A stretch of DNA of 64,000 nt from JBBIPA01 sp963775935. Its GTDB lineage: Bacteria > Chloroflexota > Dehalococcoidia > GIF9 > UBA5629. The stretch's first letter is position 1. Every line of letters begins with the position of its first letter. Positions 8,504-18,501 of this stretch are shown piece by piece. The stretch covers positions 62,001 to 126,000 of the forward strand of contig CAVZKR010000003.1 in assembly GCA_963775935.1 (NCBI GenBank). Reading direction: 5' to 3'. The position numbers and the translations under genes are program-made. Below the pieces are notes generated by a model, which was given only the letters and a program-made list of their open reading frames with translations, was not told the origin of the DNA and did not search any database.

Positions 8504-9766
8504 CTACCAGCCCTGTACTCCATTCCAATCTAACATTATCACATCAACAGCACTACCCTGTTTTAGTTCGTTCGTTGTTTCTGGAACAATGGCCAGAGCA
8601 TTAGCCTTAACCATTGAGGTTAAAATTCCTGAACTTTGGTCACCCGTAAGACGAGCGTAGTATTGCCCTTCTCGCTTTGATATTATGACACGTAGAAATA
8701 TGCGACGACCATCCTTATTTTTAATCGAGTTTTCCAGAACCGCTTTTACCACAGGTCTTACCCAATCAGTCCTGCCCAGCATCTTATATATAGCCGGTCG
8801 CGCAAAGACTTCAAAAGTGACCATAGAACTCACCGGATTTCCCGGTAAACCCATATGAGATACCGTTGTTCCGTCACCGCGTCGAAACATCCCAAACGCT
8901 AAAGGCTTGCCTGGCTTCATGCGTACACTCCAGAAAGATATATCTCCTTCGACTGCCAGTACTTCTTTGACCATGTCATAGTCCCCAACCGAGACTCCTC
9001 CCGAAGTCATCAACATATCACAATCCAGACCACGATGCAGAGCAGTCGTAAGCTGCTTAACATTGTCCTGGGCAATTCCCAGAAGCTTGGGGGTACCTCC
9101 ATATTTGAGCACCTGTGCCCCCAGACTATACGAGTTGCTGTTATATATTTTTCCGGCGGCTAGAGGTTTATCTAGTTCCACTACCTCATTACCTGTTGCC
9201 AAAATGCCCACAACCGGTCGTCGGATAACAGTAACCTTCTCTCTACCTAATGAGGCAAGTACCCCAATATCAGCGGGAGTTAATAATTTACCTCTTTTTA
9301 TAACTAGTTCGCCTTTAGCTACATCTTCACCACTGCGACGAATATTGGCACCCGGTTCCGCTGCATGCAAAATACCTATCTCAGCGTTTATATTTGGTGA
9401 ACTCCTACGTTTCTCCTCATCAGTATCCTCAAAAGGAACCACCGCATCCGCGCCTTTAGGAATCGGAGCACCTGTCATAATTCTGATAGCGGTGCCTGAT
9501 TCTACCTCCTGGTTTATAACATGACCAGCAGGCAAATCACCAGTGACTCTTAATATCGCAGGGTGTCCTCGATTTGCCCCTTTAATACTTACAGCTTGTA
9601 TCGCATAGCCATCCATAGCTGAGTTATCACTGGGAGGCACATTAAAAGAAGCATATACATCATCAGTTAAAACCTGTCCAAGACAATCCAGAATAGGTTT
9701 TTCCTCTCCACCAAGAATAGTAATAGAATTGAGAATCTTATCGAGAGCTTCCTCAACTGTGAGCAT
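8504..9766 (-). CDS. moeA: Molybdopterin molybdenumtransferase MoeA
   Basis: A 420-residue MoeA, which inserts molybdate into adenylylated molybdopterin. Family signatures include the N-terminal NVPPSDNSAMDGYA loop, RIMTGAPIPKGADAVVPFEDT, the SGGVSVGDYDMV motif, and GLPGNPVSSMVTFEVF in the catalytic domain. A C-terminal barrel (domain IV) is present, so the protein is full length. Its start overlaps the end of mobA by 14 bases, indicating translational coupling. MoeA, with MobA, would supply the bis-MGD cofactor needed by the formate dehydrogenase encoded about 14 kb away. No moaA-E genes are in the window. Confidence 0.95.
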   Translation of the reverse strand: MLTVEEALDKILNSITILGGEEKPILDCLGQVLTDDVYASFNVPPSDNSAMDGYAIQAVSIKGANRGHPAILRVTGDLPAGHVINQEVESGTAIRIMTGAPIPKGADAVVPFEDTDEEKRRSSPNINAEIGILHAAEPGANIRRSGEDVAKGELVIKRGKLLTPADIGVLASLGREKVTVIRRPVVGILATGNEVVELDKPLAAGKIYNSNSYSLGAQVLKYGGTPKLLGIAQDNVKQLTTALHRGLDCDMLMTSGGVSVGDYDMVKEVLAVEGDISFWSVRMKPGKPLAFGMFRRGDGTTVSHMGLPGNPVSSMVTFEVFARPAIYKMLGRTDWVRPVVKAVLENSIKNKDGRRIFLRVIISKREGQYYARLTGDQSSGILTSMVKANALAIVPETTNELKQGSAVDVIMLDWNGVQGW

Positions 9767-10427
9767 TATCTAGCCCGTCCTTCTTTATTCTGATATTCTG
9801 TCCCATGCGTTCAATCAATTTATTAATCTTAATTATATCGTCCTGTGTATTGATATTTAAAAAACTTAAGTGCTCTGAATCAAATTTATCTACTTCCTCA
9901 TCCCCCACATACCTAGTCTTTACTAGATCCAATAGCTGCAACATCTGCAATATGTTATTATCCAATAACTGTTTTATGGTAGCCATGCAGTCTCTTGAAT
10001 AAACAGCATGCAACGGTTCAATGTTACCTCCTACCTTCGGAATAACAATATCAAAGCCCGTGGCAATCTCAACCAGATAAGTCAAGAGATCACTATTGAG
10101 AAAAGGCATATCACAGGCTACAATCAACCCATACCGTGTACTGGTACTTACCAATCCTGTGTAAATTCCACCAAAAGCAGCCTTCCCAGGATATACGTCA
10201 ACGATAGTCCTTGCTTTCAGATCCAATGAAGAAATTTTCTCAAACTGCTCTTTACTGGTAACAACAAGCACTTCCTGGCTAATTGGTACAAGAGTATCCA
10301 CTACTCTCTCGATAAGCCGCATCCCTCCTATCTCCTCCAGAGCCTTTTCACGTCCTAAACGCGAACTCTTGCCTCCTGCCAAAACAATGCCTGTAATGTT
10401 AGCAATCTGTTTTTTCCTGACGTCCAA
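9753..10427 (-). CDS. mobA: Molybdenum cofactor guanylyltransferase MobA
   Basis: MobA attaches GMP to molybdopterin to form the MGD cofactor used by DMSO-reductase-family enzymes such as formate dehydrogenase. The nucleotide-binding LAGGKSSRLGREKA motif is close to the N-terminus, and VACDMPF (metal-binding Asp) is near the middle. The frame is open upstream to a TTG at 10484, but an extended -10 promoter (10453-10461) lies within that extension, so a start at TTG 10427 is preferred, giving 224 residues. Its GGAGA sequence is unusually close to the start, so the exact start is uncertain. It is cotranscribed with moeA. Confidence 0.88.
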   Translation of the reverse strand: MDVRKKQIANITGIVLAGGKSSRLGREKALEEIGGMRLIERVVDTLVPISQEVLVVTSKEQFEKISSLDLKARTIVDVYPGKAAFGGIYTGLVSTSTRYGLIVACDMPFLNSDLLTYLVEIATGFDIVIPKVGGNIEPLHAVYSRDCMATIKQLLDNNILQMLQLLDLVKTRYVGDEEVDKFDSEHLSFLNINTQDDIIKINKLIERMGQNIRIKKDGLDNAHS

Positions 10428-10452
10428 TCTCCAATTTTTCTGTTTTGATATT

Positions 10453-10461
10453 ATTGTATCA
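10453..10461 (-). promoter_or_regulatory. Extended -10 promoter for mobA-moeA
   Basis: Read on the minus strand this is TGATACAAT, an extended -10 box. Transcription would start near 10446, about 19 bases before the proposed TTG start at 10427. It sits back to back with the rpoB promoter, and the two regulatory regions overlap. Confidence 0.55.
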
Positions 10462-10477
10462 CATACAGTCAACCCTA

Positions 10478-10506
10478 TTGACAAATAAATATTTAAGTGT
10501 TACAAT
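10478..10506 (+). promoter_or_regulatory. Near-consensus sigma-70 promoter of rpoBC
   Basis: TTGACA at 10478-10483, a 17-base spacer, then TACAAT at 10501-10506. This is a perfect -35 with one mismatch in the -10. The transcript would start near 10513 and have an AT-rich leader of about 120 bases before rpoB. No L10-binding hairpin or ribosomal protein gene was recognised in the leader. Confidence 0.85.
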
Positions 10507-10636
10507 GTTCATTTACATATTATTATGCCTCCTAACATAATTTTAAGTTCCTATTTACTACCACCTGAACATCAATCTCTTTTTTTAGACTGAATGTAAT
10601 TTTGAGTTTTTCCCCAAATTCTATCGAGGAGATTTT

Positions 10637-13600
10637 ATGTCTAGTATGTTAACGTCGGAAAAAACAGTTTTGCTGGAAAAAAAATCATATGGTAAGCTCC
10701 CAGAAGTTCTGGAGATTCCTAACCTTATTCAAGTTCAACTCGATTCCTATCGCTGGTTTCAAGAAGAGGGACTTAAGGAATTATTCCAAGAGGTCTCCCC
10801 GATACAAGACTTTACTGGAACCAGATTAGAGCTTCATTTCATTGGCTATGAATTCCACCAGCCTCAATTCTCCATAGAAGAATGTTACCAACGAGATATA
10901 ACCTATTCCGCTCCACTTTATGTAAAAGCCCAGTTAATCGTAAAGGAAACTGGAGAAATCAAAGAGCAGGAAATATTCTTTGGTGACATTCCTCTCATGA
11001 CAGATAAAGGCACATTCGTTATCAGTGGAGCGGAAAGAGTGATAGTCAACCAATTAATACGTTCCCCAGGTATATATTTCGGCACTCAAGAAGACCCAGT
11101 CAGTGGACGAGGATTATGCACAGCCAAACTAATACCCGAACATGGTACGTGGCTAGAATTTGAAACATCGAACAGAGACGTTATTTCCACGAAGGTTAAT
11201 GGGAAACGGAAAATACCTATATCTACAATATTACGCGCTATCGGCTACGAGACCGATGAAGAACTCCATAAGCTTTTTACAGACGTTGACAATTCTGAGG
11301 AGCATTCTTACATTAAGTCTACAGTAGAAAAAGACCCTTTAGAAAATAAAAATAAGAACGCAGCTCTGACTGCAATTTACACCCGATTACGCCCAGGAGA
11401 ATTACCCACCGTTGAAAATGCCAGCATACTACTCAATAACCTGTTCTTCAATCCGCGCCGCTATGACTTGGGTAAAGTTGGTAGATATAAACTTAATAAA
11501 AGATTAGGACTTACTATACCACCAACACATCGCGCCCTAACCCCAGATGATTTTGTTGCTATCGTAAAACATATCATCATGATTAATAATGGCCAGGCAA
11601 GCGCCGATGATATAGACCATCTCGGTAATAGACGAGTACGTACGGCAGGACATCTTATTCAAAATCAGTTCCGTATAGGAATTCTACGCTTGGAGCAAGC
11701 CATTAAAGAGCGCATGAGTATTATTGGGCCTGAAGCAGCTACGCCGGCCACATTGATTAACAACCGTCCTATAATTGCGTCTATGAGGGAATTCTTCGGT
11801 AGCTCACAATTATCCCAGTTCATGGACCAGACTAACCCGTTAGCAGAGTTAACACATAAACGCAGGCTGTCAGCCATGGGACCCGGTGGGCTTTCACGAG
11901 AGCGTGCAGGATTTGACGTCCGTGATGTTCATCATTCCCACTATGGTAAAATCTGCCCAATAGAAACCCCTGAAGGACCAAATATCGGACTTATAGGTTC
12001 TCTCGCAACCTATGCCTCAATCGATGAATATGGTTTTATACAAACACCATATCGCAAAGTCATTCATGAAGTACCCGTTAATGAGTTGGTAGGGAAAACC
12101 GTACTACATGATGTAGTGGACAAGAAAGGGAAATGTATTATCCCTGCTAGAACAATAGCAACCGACTCGAACGTTCAAAAATTATACGCATTGCCTAAAG
12201 ATGGCTCATCTAAAAAGAAACAAAAGGGTAAGAAGTCCGACAAAGATATTACTAGAATTTCCAAAGAGATCTCCGCTGAGAAGATAAAGGTAGTTCCCTA
12301 TGTGACAAATGAAATAATGCATCTAACTGCTGACAAGGAAGAGCAATATTCTATTGCACAAGCCAACGCTCGCTTAAACGACAGAAACGAATTTACCGAG
12401 GATAAAATCGATGTCATAAAAGGCGGTAAGTACCTTAAAGAGTCAGCGGATAAAATAGACCTTATGGATGTCTCTCCTAAACAAGTTTTTAGCGTTACGA
12501 CTGCACTCATACCATTTCTGGAACACGACGATGCTAATAGAGCGTTAATGGGCTCAAATATGCAGCGTCAAGCCGTACCACTAATCCGTCCTGAAGCTCC
12601 GCTAATCAGTACCGGCATGGAAGGGGAAGTAGCTAAATATAGCGGTCAAATCATATTCGCAAAAGGGGCAGGAAAGATTAGTTCTGTAACCAGCAATGAA
12701 ATCATAGTGAAAGAAGCAAACGGCAATGACCGTACCTATCCCCTGATGAAATTTGTCCGAACTAATCAAGGAACATGCATCAACCAAAGACCCATAGTAT
12801 CGAAAGGGGATACAGTGAAGAAAGGGGATGTGTTAGCTGATAGTTCAGCTACAGACAAAGGTGATTTGGCACTCGGACAGAATATTATTTGTGCCTTTAT
12901 GAGTTGGAGAGGATACAACTTCGAAGATGCCATTATTATAAGCGAAAGGCTGGTAAAAGAAGATAAGTTCACATCTATCCATATTGAAAAATATGAAATC
13001 GAAGCTCGTGAAACTAAACTCGGCATGGAGGAGATTACCAGGGATATCCCGAACGTTGGAGAGGAAAGTCTTCGTGACCTTGATGAAGAAGGAATAATCC
13101 GTATAGGAGCCGAGGTTGGACCCGGAGACATTCTGGTGGGTAAGATTAGCCCCAAAGGAGAAACTGAATTAACCGCCGAAGAGAAACTACTTCGCGCTAT
13201 CTTTGGTGAAAAAGCTCGTGAGGTAAAAGACAGTTCACTTCGAGTACCTCATGGTGAATGGGGGAAAGTGATCGATGTAAAAGAATTCTCTCGCAACAAT
13301 AACCGTGAGTTACCAGCAGGTGTAAATCGATTAGTACGTGTTTGGGTCGCACAAAAACGGAAGGTATCTGTAGGTGATAAAATGGCAGGGAGACACGGAA
13401 ACAAAGGTGTCATCGCACGCATCTTGCCCGAGGAAGATATGCCTTTCTTAACCGATGGCAGACCTGTAGATATAATTCTGAACCCTATTGGTGTACCTTC
13501 ACGTATGAACATCGGTCAAATTCTAGAAACCCACCTGGGCTGGGCTGCTGAAGCACTTGGCTTCAGAGTTATCAATCCAATTTTCGACGGAGCCGATACC

Positions 13601-14386
13601 ACAGACATTGAAGATGCCCTTGCCAGAGCTTGGATAGTTCGTCAATCAAGCTCAACACATGCGACAGGCAACGGCCATTCGTACGACACTATAATCAAAA
13701 GGGCTAAAGAATTGCTCAGCGACCACGGTTATGACGCAAGGCGAGTATTCGACGAGAATTACCCTGGAGAAGCGAGGAAAGCTTGCCTCCATTTGTGGCT
13801 TGCTAGTCTGGGTAAAACCGTAAAAAACGATGAGCATTTAGAAAAAACTATAGAGAAGGTATATCTCGAACTAAATCAAGTACCACCAATTTTCGGAAAA
13901 ACCATGCTCTATGACGGACAGAGTGGTGAACCATTTGGCCAACCAATAACTGTAGGCAGCATATATATGATGAAACTCATCCACCTTGTTGAAGACAAGG
14001 TTCATGCTCGTTCTACTGGCCCTTACTCCCTCATCACTCAACAACCTCTTGGTGGTAAAGCACAATTTGGAGGACAGCGTTTCGGCGAAATGGAAGTTTG
14101 GGCATTGGAAGCTTATGGCGCAAGCCATGTACTTCAAGAACTTCTCACCGTGAAGTCAGACGATGTAGCTGGCAGAGCAAAAACCTACGAGGCCCTTGTG
14201 AAAGGTGAAGACATAATACAACCAGGAGTACCTGAATCTTTCAAAGTACTGTTTATGGAATTGCGAAGCCTAGGGCTTGCCGTTGAATTATTGAACGAGG
14301 AGGAGGAGATGGTAAACTTCTTTGAAGAAAGAAGGAAAATCTCCCCTAAGTCTAAAAAGTTTGAGCTAAAGGAGCTAAATGGTTGA
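10637..14386 (+). CDS. rpoB: DNA-directed RNA polymerase beta subunit
   Basis: A 1249-residue RpoB, which with RpoC forms the catalytic core of RNA polymerase. Classic segments are visible: the rifampicin region SSQLSQFMDQTNPLAELTHKRR, GLSRERAGFDVRDVHHSHYG, CPIETPEGPNIGLIGSLA, and C-terminal KVHARSTGPYSLITQQPLGGKAQFGGQR (each quoted in part). A lysine-rich insertion of about 30 residues sits near residue 523 (bases about 12206-12290). The ATG follows a GAGGAGATTTT ribosome-binding site; an ATG nine bases later is an alternative. The end overlaps rpoC by eight bases. Confidence 0.98.
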   Translation: MSSMLTSEKTVLLEKKSYGKLPEVLEIPNLIQVQLDSYRWFQEEGLKELFQEVSPIQDFTGTRLELHFIGYEFHQPQFSIEECYQRDITYSAPLYVKAQLIVKETGEIKEQEIFFGDIPLMTDKGTFVISGAERVIVNQLIRSPGIYFGTQEDPVSGRGLCTAKLIPEHGTWLEFETSNRDVISTKVNGKRKIPISTILRAIGYETDEELHKLFTDVDNSEEHSYIKSTVEKDPLENKNKNAALTAIYTRLRPGELPTVENASILLNNLFFNPRRYDLGKVGRYKLNKRLGLTIPPTHRALTPDDFVAIVKHIIMINNGQASADDIDHLGNRRVRTAGHLIQNQFRIGILRLEQAIKERMSIIGPEAATPATLINNRPIIASMREFFGSSQLSQFMDQTNPLAELTHKRRLSAMGPGGLSRERAGFDVRDVHHSHYGKICPIETPEGPNIGLIGSLATYASIDEYGFIQTPYRKVIHEVPVNELVGKTVLHDVVDKKGKCIIPARTIATDSNVQKLYALPKDGSSKKKQKGKKSDKDITRISKEISAEKIKVVPYVTNEIMHLTADKEEQYSIAQANARLNDRNEFTEDKIDVIKGGKYLKESADKIDLMDVSPKQVFSVTTALIPFLEHDDANRALMGSNMQRQAVPLIRPEAPLISTGMEGEVAKYSGQIIFAKGAGKISSVTSNEIIVKEANGNDRTYPLMKFVRTNQGTCINQRPIVSKGDTVKKGDVLADSSATDKGDLALGQNIICAFMSWRGYNFEDAIIISERLVKEDKFTSIHIEKYEIEARETKLGMEEITRDIPNVGEESLRDLDEEGIIRIGAEVGPGDILVGKISPKGETELTAEEKLLRAIFGEKAREVKDSSLRVPHGEWGKVIDVKEFSRNNNRELPAGVNRLVRVWVAQKRKVSVGDKMAGRHGNKGVIARILPEEDMPFLTDGRPVDIILNPIGVPSRMNIGQILETHLGWAAEALGFRVINPIFDGADTTDIEDALARAWIVRQSSSTHATGNGHSYDTIIKRAKELLSDHGYDARRVFDENYPGEARKACLHLWLASLGKTVKNDEHLEKTIEKVYLELNQVPPIFGKTMLYDGQSGEPFGQPITVGSIYMMKLIHLVEDKVHARSTGPYSLITQQPLGGKAQFGGQRFGEMEVWALEAYGASHVLQELLTVKSDDVAGRAKTYEALVKGEDIIQPGVPESFKVLFMELRSLGLAVELLNEEEEMVNFFEERRKISPKSKKFELKELNG

Positions 14387-17300
14387 AGTAAATGATTTCA
14401 ATGCCATCCGTATTTCACTAGCTTCACCAGAGCAAATTAAAAGCTGGTCATACGGTGAGGTTACAGAACCTGAAACCATCAACTACAGGACACTGAAGCC
14501 GGAGAAAGACGGTCTTTTCTGCGAAAGGATCTTCGGACCAACCAAGAACTTCGAATGCTACTGCGGTAAATACAAGAAAATACGTTACCGCGGAATCACC
14601 TGTGACAGGTGTGGTGTTACAGTAGAACACTCCCGGGTACGCCGTACTCGCATGGGGCATATTGAACTAGCTGCACCAGTAGCACACATCTGGTTCGCCA
14701 AAGGCGTACCGAGCAGGCTCGCCTTACTACTCGATGTATCACCAAGGAAGTTAGAGAGAGTCCTCTATTTTGCTGAATATATAGTTATTTCGGTAAATAA
14801 AGAGATTTGCCAGGAAAAGATTGGACAATTTAAAAATGAGAAAACTCACCTTTTGTCTAAAGTGGAACCCGCAAATGATGCAGAACAAGAGACCAGAGAT
14901 AAAGAAGGAGAGACAGAATCAAACCAGACTGACTTAATTAGCCGCAAAGAGGAACTGCAATCTAAAATAGATGATTTGGAGAATCTCCAACCTCTGAAGA
15001 CTCTCAACGAAACCAAGTATCAAGATATGAAAAGGAAGTATGGCGACTGTTTCGAAGCCGGTATGGGTGCTGAAGCCGTTCTGCAAATTCTTAAAAACAT
15101 TAGTCTTGAAGAACTTCGGCGGGAACTGGTTACCACAATAAAAAACAGCAGCGGTCAACGTCGTAAAAAAGCTAATAAAAGATTACGCGTGGTTGAGGCA
15201 TTCTGGCGGAGCGGAAATAAAGCAGGGTGGATGATTCTTACCGTGCTCCCAGTACTACCTCCTGACCTGCGCCCCATAGTTCAGCTGGATGGTGGACGGT
15301 TTGCTACCAGCGACCTCAATGACCTCTACAGACGTGTTATCAACCGCAATAATCGTCTCAAACGCTTGCTTGATCTGAGAGCACCTGAGATTATTATTAA
15401 CAACGAGAAACGCATGTTGCAGGAAGCTGTGGATGCACTTATTGATAATGGTCGTAGAGGACGCCAACCCGCAGCTGCGAGTACACATAAGCTAAAGTCC
15501 CTGTCAGATATGCTCAGAGGCAAACAGGGACGCTTCCGTCAGAATCTATTGGGCAAAAGAGTAGACTATAGCGGACGATCGGTCATCGTTTCTGGCCCTG
15601 AATTAAAACTCCATCAGTGCGGGCTCCCTAAACATATGGCACTAGAATTGTTTAAGCCTTTTGTCATGCGTCGACTGGTCGAACAAGGGTACGCACACAA
15701 TATTAAGAGCGCCAGAAGACAAGTGGAAAAAGCGAGACCAGAGGTATGGGACATCCTTAGAGAAGTAGTCAAGGAACGCCCTGTTATGCTTAACCGAGCT
15801 CCAACGCTCCATCGACTGAGCATTCAAGCATTCGAGCCTGTGCTTATTGATGGTAGCGCTATTCAGATCCACCCACTGGTATGCTCAGCCTTCAACGCTG
15901 ACTTCGATGGTGACCAAATGGCAGTCCACCTTCCCCTTTCCAGAGCAGCAGTAAGGGAAGCAAGAGAACGAATGCTGAGTACTAATAACATGTTATTACC
16001 CAGTTGTGGTGAACCAGTAATGACACCCACTTTGGATATGGTGCTCGGCTGTTACTACCTCACTAACATTCAACCGGGAGCCAAGGGTGAAGGGATGAAA
16101 TTCGCCAATGCTGAAGAGACCAAAATAGCCTACGAACTTGGCGTTATCGCTGTCAATGCTGAAATCTTGGTGAAAGATGAGCGCGCTGATGGGGGAAAAT
16201 TAAAAACGAGCGTGGGGCGGATTACATTCAACGATGTGGTACCTCAAGAATTCCAATTCATCAATAAAACCATGAATAAAGCTGCCTTGAAACGCTTGGT
16301 TTCTGATTGCTATCACCTCCTTGGAAACGAAATAACAGCGACCATGCTCGACAATCTCATGAAGCTTGGTTTCGAATATGCTACGAAATCTGGTACCACT
16401 ATCGCTGCCAAAGACGTTGAAGTCCCTGCCAGCAAAGCTAAAATAATTGAAGAAGGAAATGAGAAAGTAGCTGTTATTGAAAGTCAATTTAATCGAGGCC
16501 TCATCACTGAGGAAGAACGCTACCAAAGTACAGTGAACGTTTGGACAGGTACAACAGATAAGATTAGGGACGAGGTTTATAATTCACTCGACCGCTACGG
16601 TAGCATTTACATGATGGCTACCTCTGGTGCTAAAGGCAACATCGGGCAAATCGCTCAGATGGCAGGCATGCGTGGTTTGATGACAGATCCTTCAGGAAGA
16701 ATAATAGATTTCCCAATCAAATCGAGCTTCCGGGAAGGTTTGAGCGTAATGGAATATTTCATTTCGACGCATGGCGCTCGCAAAGGATTAGCCGATACGG
16801 CTTTAAGAACTTCAGACGCAGGATACCTTACCCGCCGTCTTATCGACGTTGCGCAAGATCTCATTATATTCGAAGAAGATTGCGGTAAAGAGGAAGGCAT
16901 TAAGTTATTTGAAAAAAGTGACCAGAAATTGCTAGCTCCACTCCATGAACGAATGCAAGGACGCATAGCACTAGTTGATATTGCCGACCCAAAGACCGGT
17001 GAAATTATTGTCGCCAAGAACGAAGAGATCGTTGAGGCAAAAGCAAAACAAATTATCGACGCAGGAATTACCGAAGTATACGTCAGATCGCCGCTATGCT
17101 GTCGTGCGGGACGAGGCATCTGTCAACATTGTTACGGCAGAGACCTCGCTCAAAGAGGGCTGGTACAAAAAGGAACAGCTGTAGGTATTATCGCTGCGGA
17201 AAGTATTGGGGAACCAGGCACACAGCTTACACTGCGTACATTCCATACCGGCGGTGTTGTTGGTGCAGACATCACAAGCGGTTTACCACGTGTTGAGGAA

Positions 17301-18401
17301 CTTTTCGAAGCCAGAGTACCACGAGGCGTCTCTCTGCTCACCGAAATCGACGGGAATGCGGAAGTCATCGACACTGAAGAAGCTCGTAAAATCGTAGTAA
17401 CTAATATCGAATCATACCTCGATGAATACTTACTACCACCGGGAGCCAAAATTGCGGTTAAAAACAAGAGTTGGGTCGACGCTGGAACACCATTAACCAA
17501 ACCAGAAAAAATAAAAGGTAGTAAAACAACTGATAAAGAGACAAGAGCTCTCAAGGAACAAAAAAGAAAAGGTAAAAGTATTGACAAAGAGAGCAAGGAT
17601 GCTAAGGAACAATCGAAAGAAGAAGCTCAGCAATCACTTGCGACTCAAGATAATGTGCCCATCGCCAGATTTTCTGGCACTATCGTTATCGAAGACAAAC
17701 ACCTGTATATTCGTTATGAAGAAAAGGAGGAACGAGAATACCTAGTTCCACCAGGCAGCCATATCCGCATAAAGTCAGGGGATAAAGTGAAAGCCGGAGA
17801 CCAGCTTACTGATGGGTCAATAGATCCACAGGATATTTTAAGAATTATGGGCAGAGAAAAAGTACAGGACTATCTCATCGAAGAGGTGCAAAAAGTCTAC
17901 CGGTCGCAAGGCGTTAACATTAATGATAAGCATATTGAAATCATAGTTCGCCAGATGCTCAGACGTGTACGTGTCGAATTACCCGGCGATACTGACCTAC
18001 TATCTGGTGATCTCATAGACCGCTTCGAATATGAAAACATAAATGCCAAAATCCTTGCTGAGGGTGGCGAACCTGCTACTGCTCAAACCGTTCTACTGGG
18101 AATCACGAGAGCTTCACTCAATACTATTAGTTGGTTGGCTGCTGCTTCCTTCCAGGAAACTACAAGAGTGCTTACCGAAGCAGCAATCTGGGGAAAAACT
18201 GACAGACTTCTTGGATTGAAGGAAAATGTTATTATCGGTAAGCTCATTCCTGCGCAGTCAATACACTTCGACAAGGAGAGCGGAACAACACTGTTACTGG
18301 ATACCGGAATGCAAGCAGAACCCTCCCTGGTTTTAGCTGACGAGTCAACAATCAAAACATCACAAGATGAGGCAGAATCCGACAGCCGGACGAAAGAATA
18401 A
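14379..18401 (+). CDS. rpoC: DNA-directed RNA polymerase beta' subunit
   Basis: A 1340-residue RpoC containing the active-site NADFDGDQMAVH motif, which binds catalytic magnesium. The N-terminal zinc ribbon is seen as CYCGKYK with CDRCGV, and the second zinc site as CCRAGRGICQHC. Two strongly charged, low-complexity stretches interrupt conserved sequence: residues about 165-195 and about 1044-1090 (rich in Lys, Glu, Gln). They are probably surface linkers specific to this lineage. An AAAGGAG ribosome-binding site lies inside the end of rpoB. The protein is complete and ends 100 bases before ruvB. Confidence 0.98.
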   Translation: MVEVNDFNAIRISLASPEQIKSWSYGEVTEPETINYRTLKPEKDGLFCERIFGPTKNFECYCGKYKKIRYRGITCDRCGVTVEHSRVRRTRMGHIELAAPVAHIWFAKGVPSRLALLLDVSPRKLERVLYFAEYIVISVNKEICQEKIGQFKNEKTHLLSKVEPANDAEQETRDKEGETESNQTDLISRKEELQSKIDDLENLQPLKTLNETKYQDMKRKYGDCFEAGMGAEAVLQILKNISLEELRRELVTTIKNSSGQRRKKANKRLRVVEAFWRSGNKAGWMILTVLPVLPPDLRPIVQLDGGRFATSDLNDLYRRVINRNNRLKRLLDLRAPEIIINNEKRMLQEAVDALIDNGRRGRQPAAASTHKLKSLSDMLRGKQGRFRQNLLGKRVDYSGRSVIVSGPELKLHQCGLPKHMALELFKPFVMRRLVEQGYAHNIKSARRQVEKARPEVWDILREVVKERPVMLNRAPTLHRLSIQAFEPVLIDGSAIQIHPLVCSAFNADFDGDQMAVHLPLSRAAVREARERMLSTNNMLLPSCGEPVMTPTLDMVLGCYYLTNIQPGAKGEGMKFANAEETKIAYELGVIAVNAEILVKDERADGGKLKTSVGRITFNDVVPQEFQFINKTMNKAALKRLVSDCYHLLGNEITATMLDNLMKLGFEYATKSGTTIAAKDVEVPASKAKIIEEGNEKVAVIESQFNRGLITEEERYQSTVNVWTGTTDKIRDEVYNSLDRYGSIYMMATSGAKGNIGQIAQMAGMRGLMTDPSGRIIDFPIKSSFREGLSVMEYFISTHGARKGLADTALRTSDAGYLTRRLIDVAQDLIIFEEDCGKEEGIKLFEKSDQKLLAPLHERMQGRIALVDIADPKTGEIIVAKNEEIVEAKAKQIIDAGITEVYVRSPLCCRAGRGICQHCYGRDLAQRGLVQKGTAVGIIAAESIGEPGTQLTLRTFHTGGVVGADITSGLPRVEELFEARVPRGVSLLTEIDGNAEVIDTEEARKIVVTNIESYLDEYLLPPGAKIAVKNKSWVDAGTPLTKPEKIKGSKTTDKETRALKEQKRKGKSIDKESKDAKEQSKEEAQQSLATQDNVPIARFSGTIVIEDKHLYIRYEEKEEREYLVPPGSHIRIKSGDKVKAGDQLTDGSIDPQDILRIMGREKVQDYLIEEVQKVYRSQGVNINDKHIEIIVRQMLRRVRVELPGDTDLLSGDLIDRFEYENINAKILAEGGEPATAQTVLLGITRASLNTISWLAAASFQETTRVLTEAAIWGKTDRLLGLKENVIIGKLIPAQSIHFDKESGTTLLLDTGMQAEPSLVLADESTIKTSQDEAESDSRTKE

Positions 18402-18463
18402 AGCTTAAGGGAGGAGTTCGGCTTTTCGATCAGATCCATCCCTTAGGCATAAACATAAAAGCT

Positions 18464-18494
18464 TTGACTTCATAATCTGAACATGTGATATAAT
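18464..18494 (+). promoter_or_regulatory. Promoter of ruvB, apparently leaderless
   Basis: TTGACT at 18464-18469 and TATAAT at 18489-18494, the latter extended as TGATATAAT. The 19-base spacer is long, but the extended -10 compensates. The ATG of ruvB begins seven bases after the -10, so the transcript would start at the start codon. No ribosome-binding site is present. Confidence 0.65.
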
Positions 18495-18501
18495 CGCAGT
18501 A

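Noticed and set aside
10428..10484. Longer MobA starting at TTG 10484
   Set aside because: The extension overlaps both divergent promoters and has no MobA similarity; the shorter start is more likely, though not certain.
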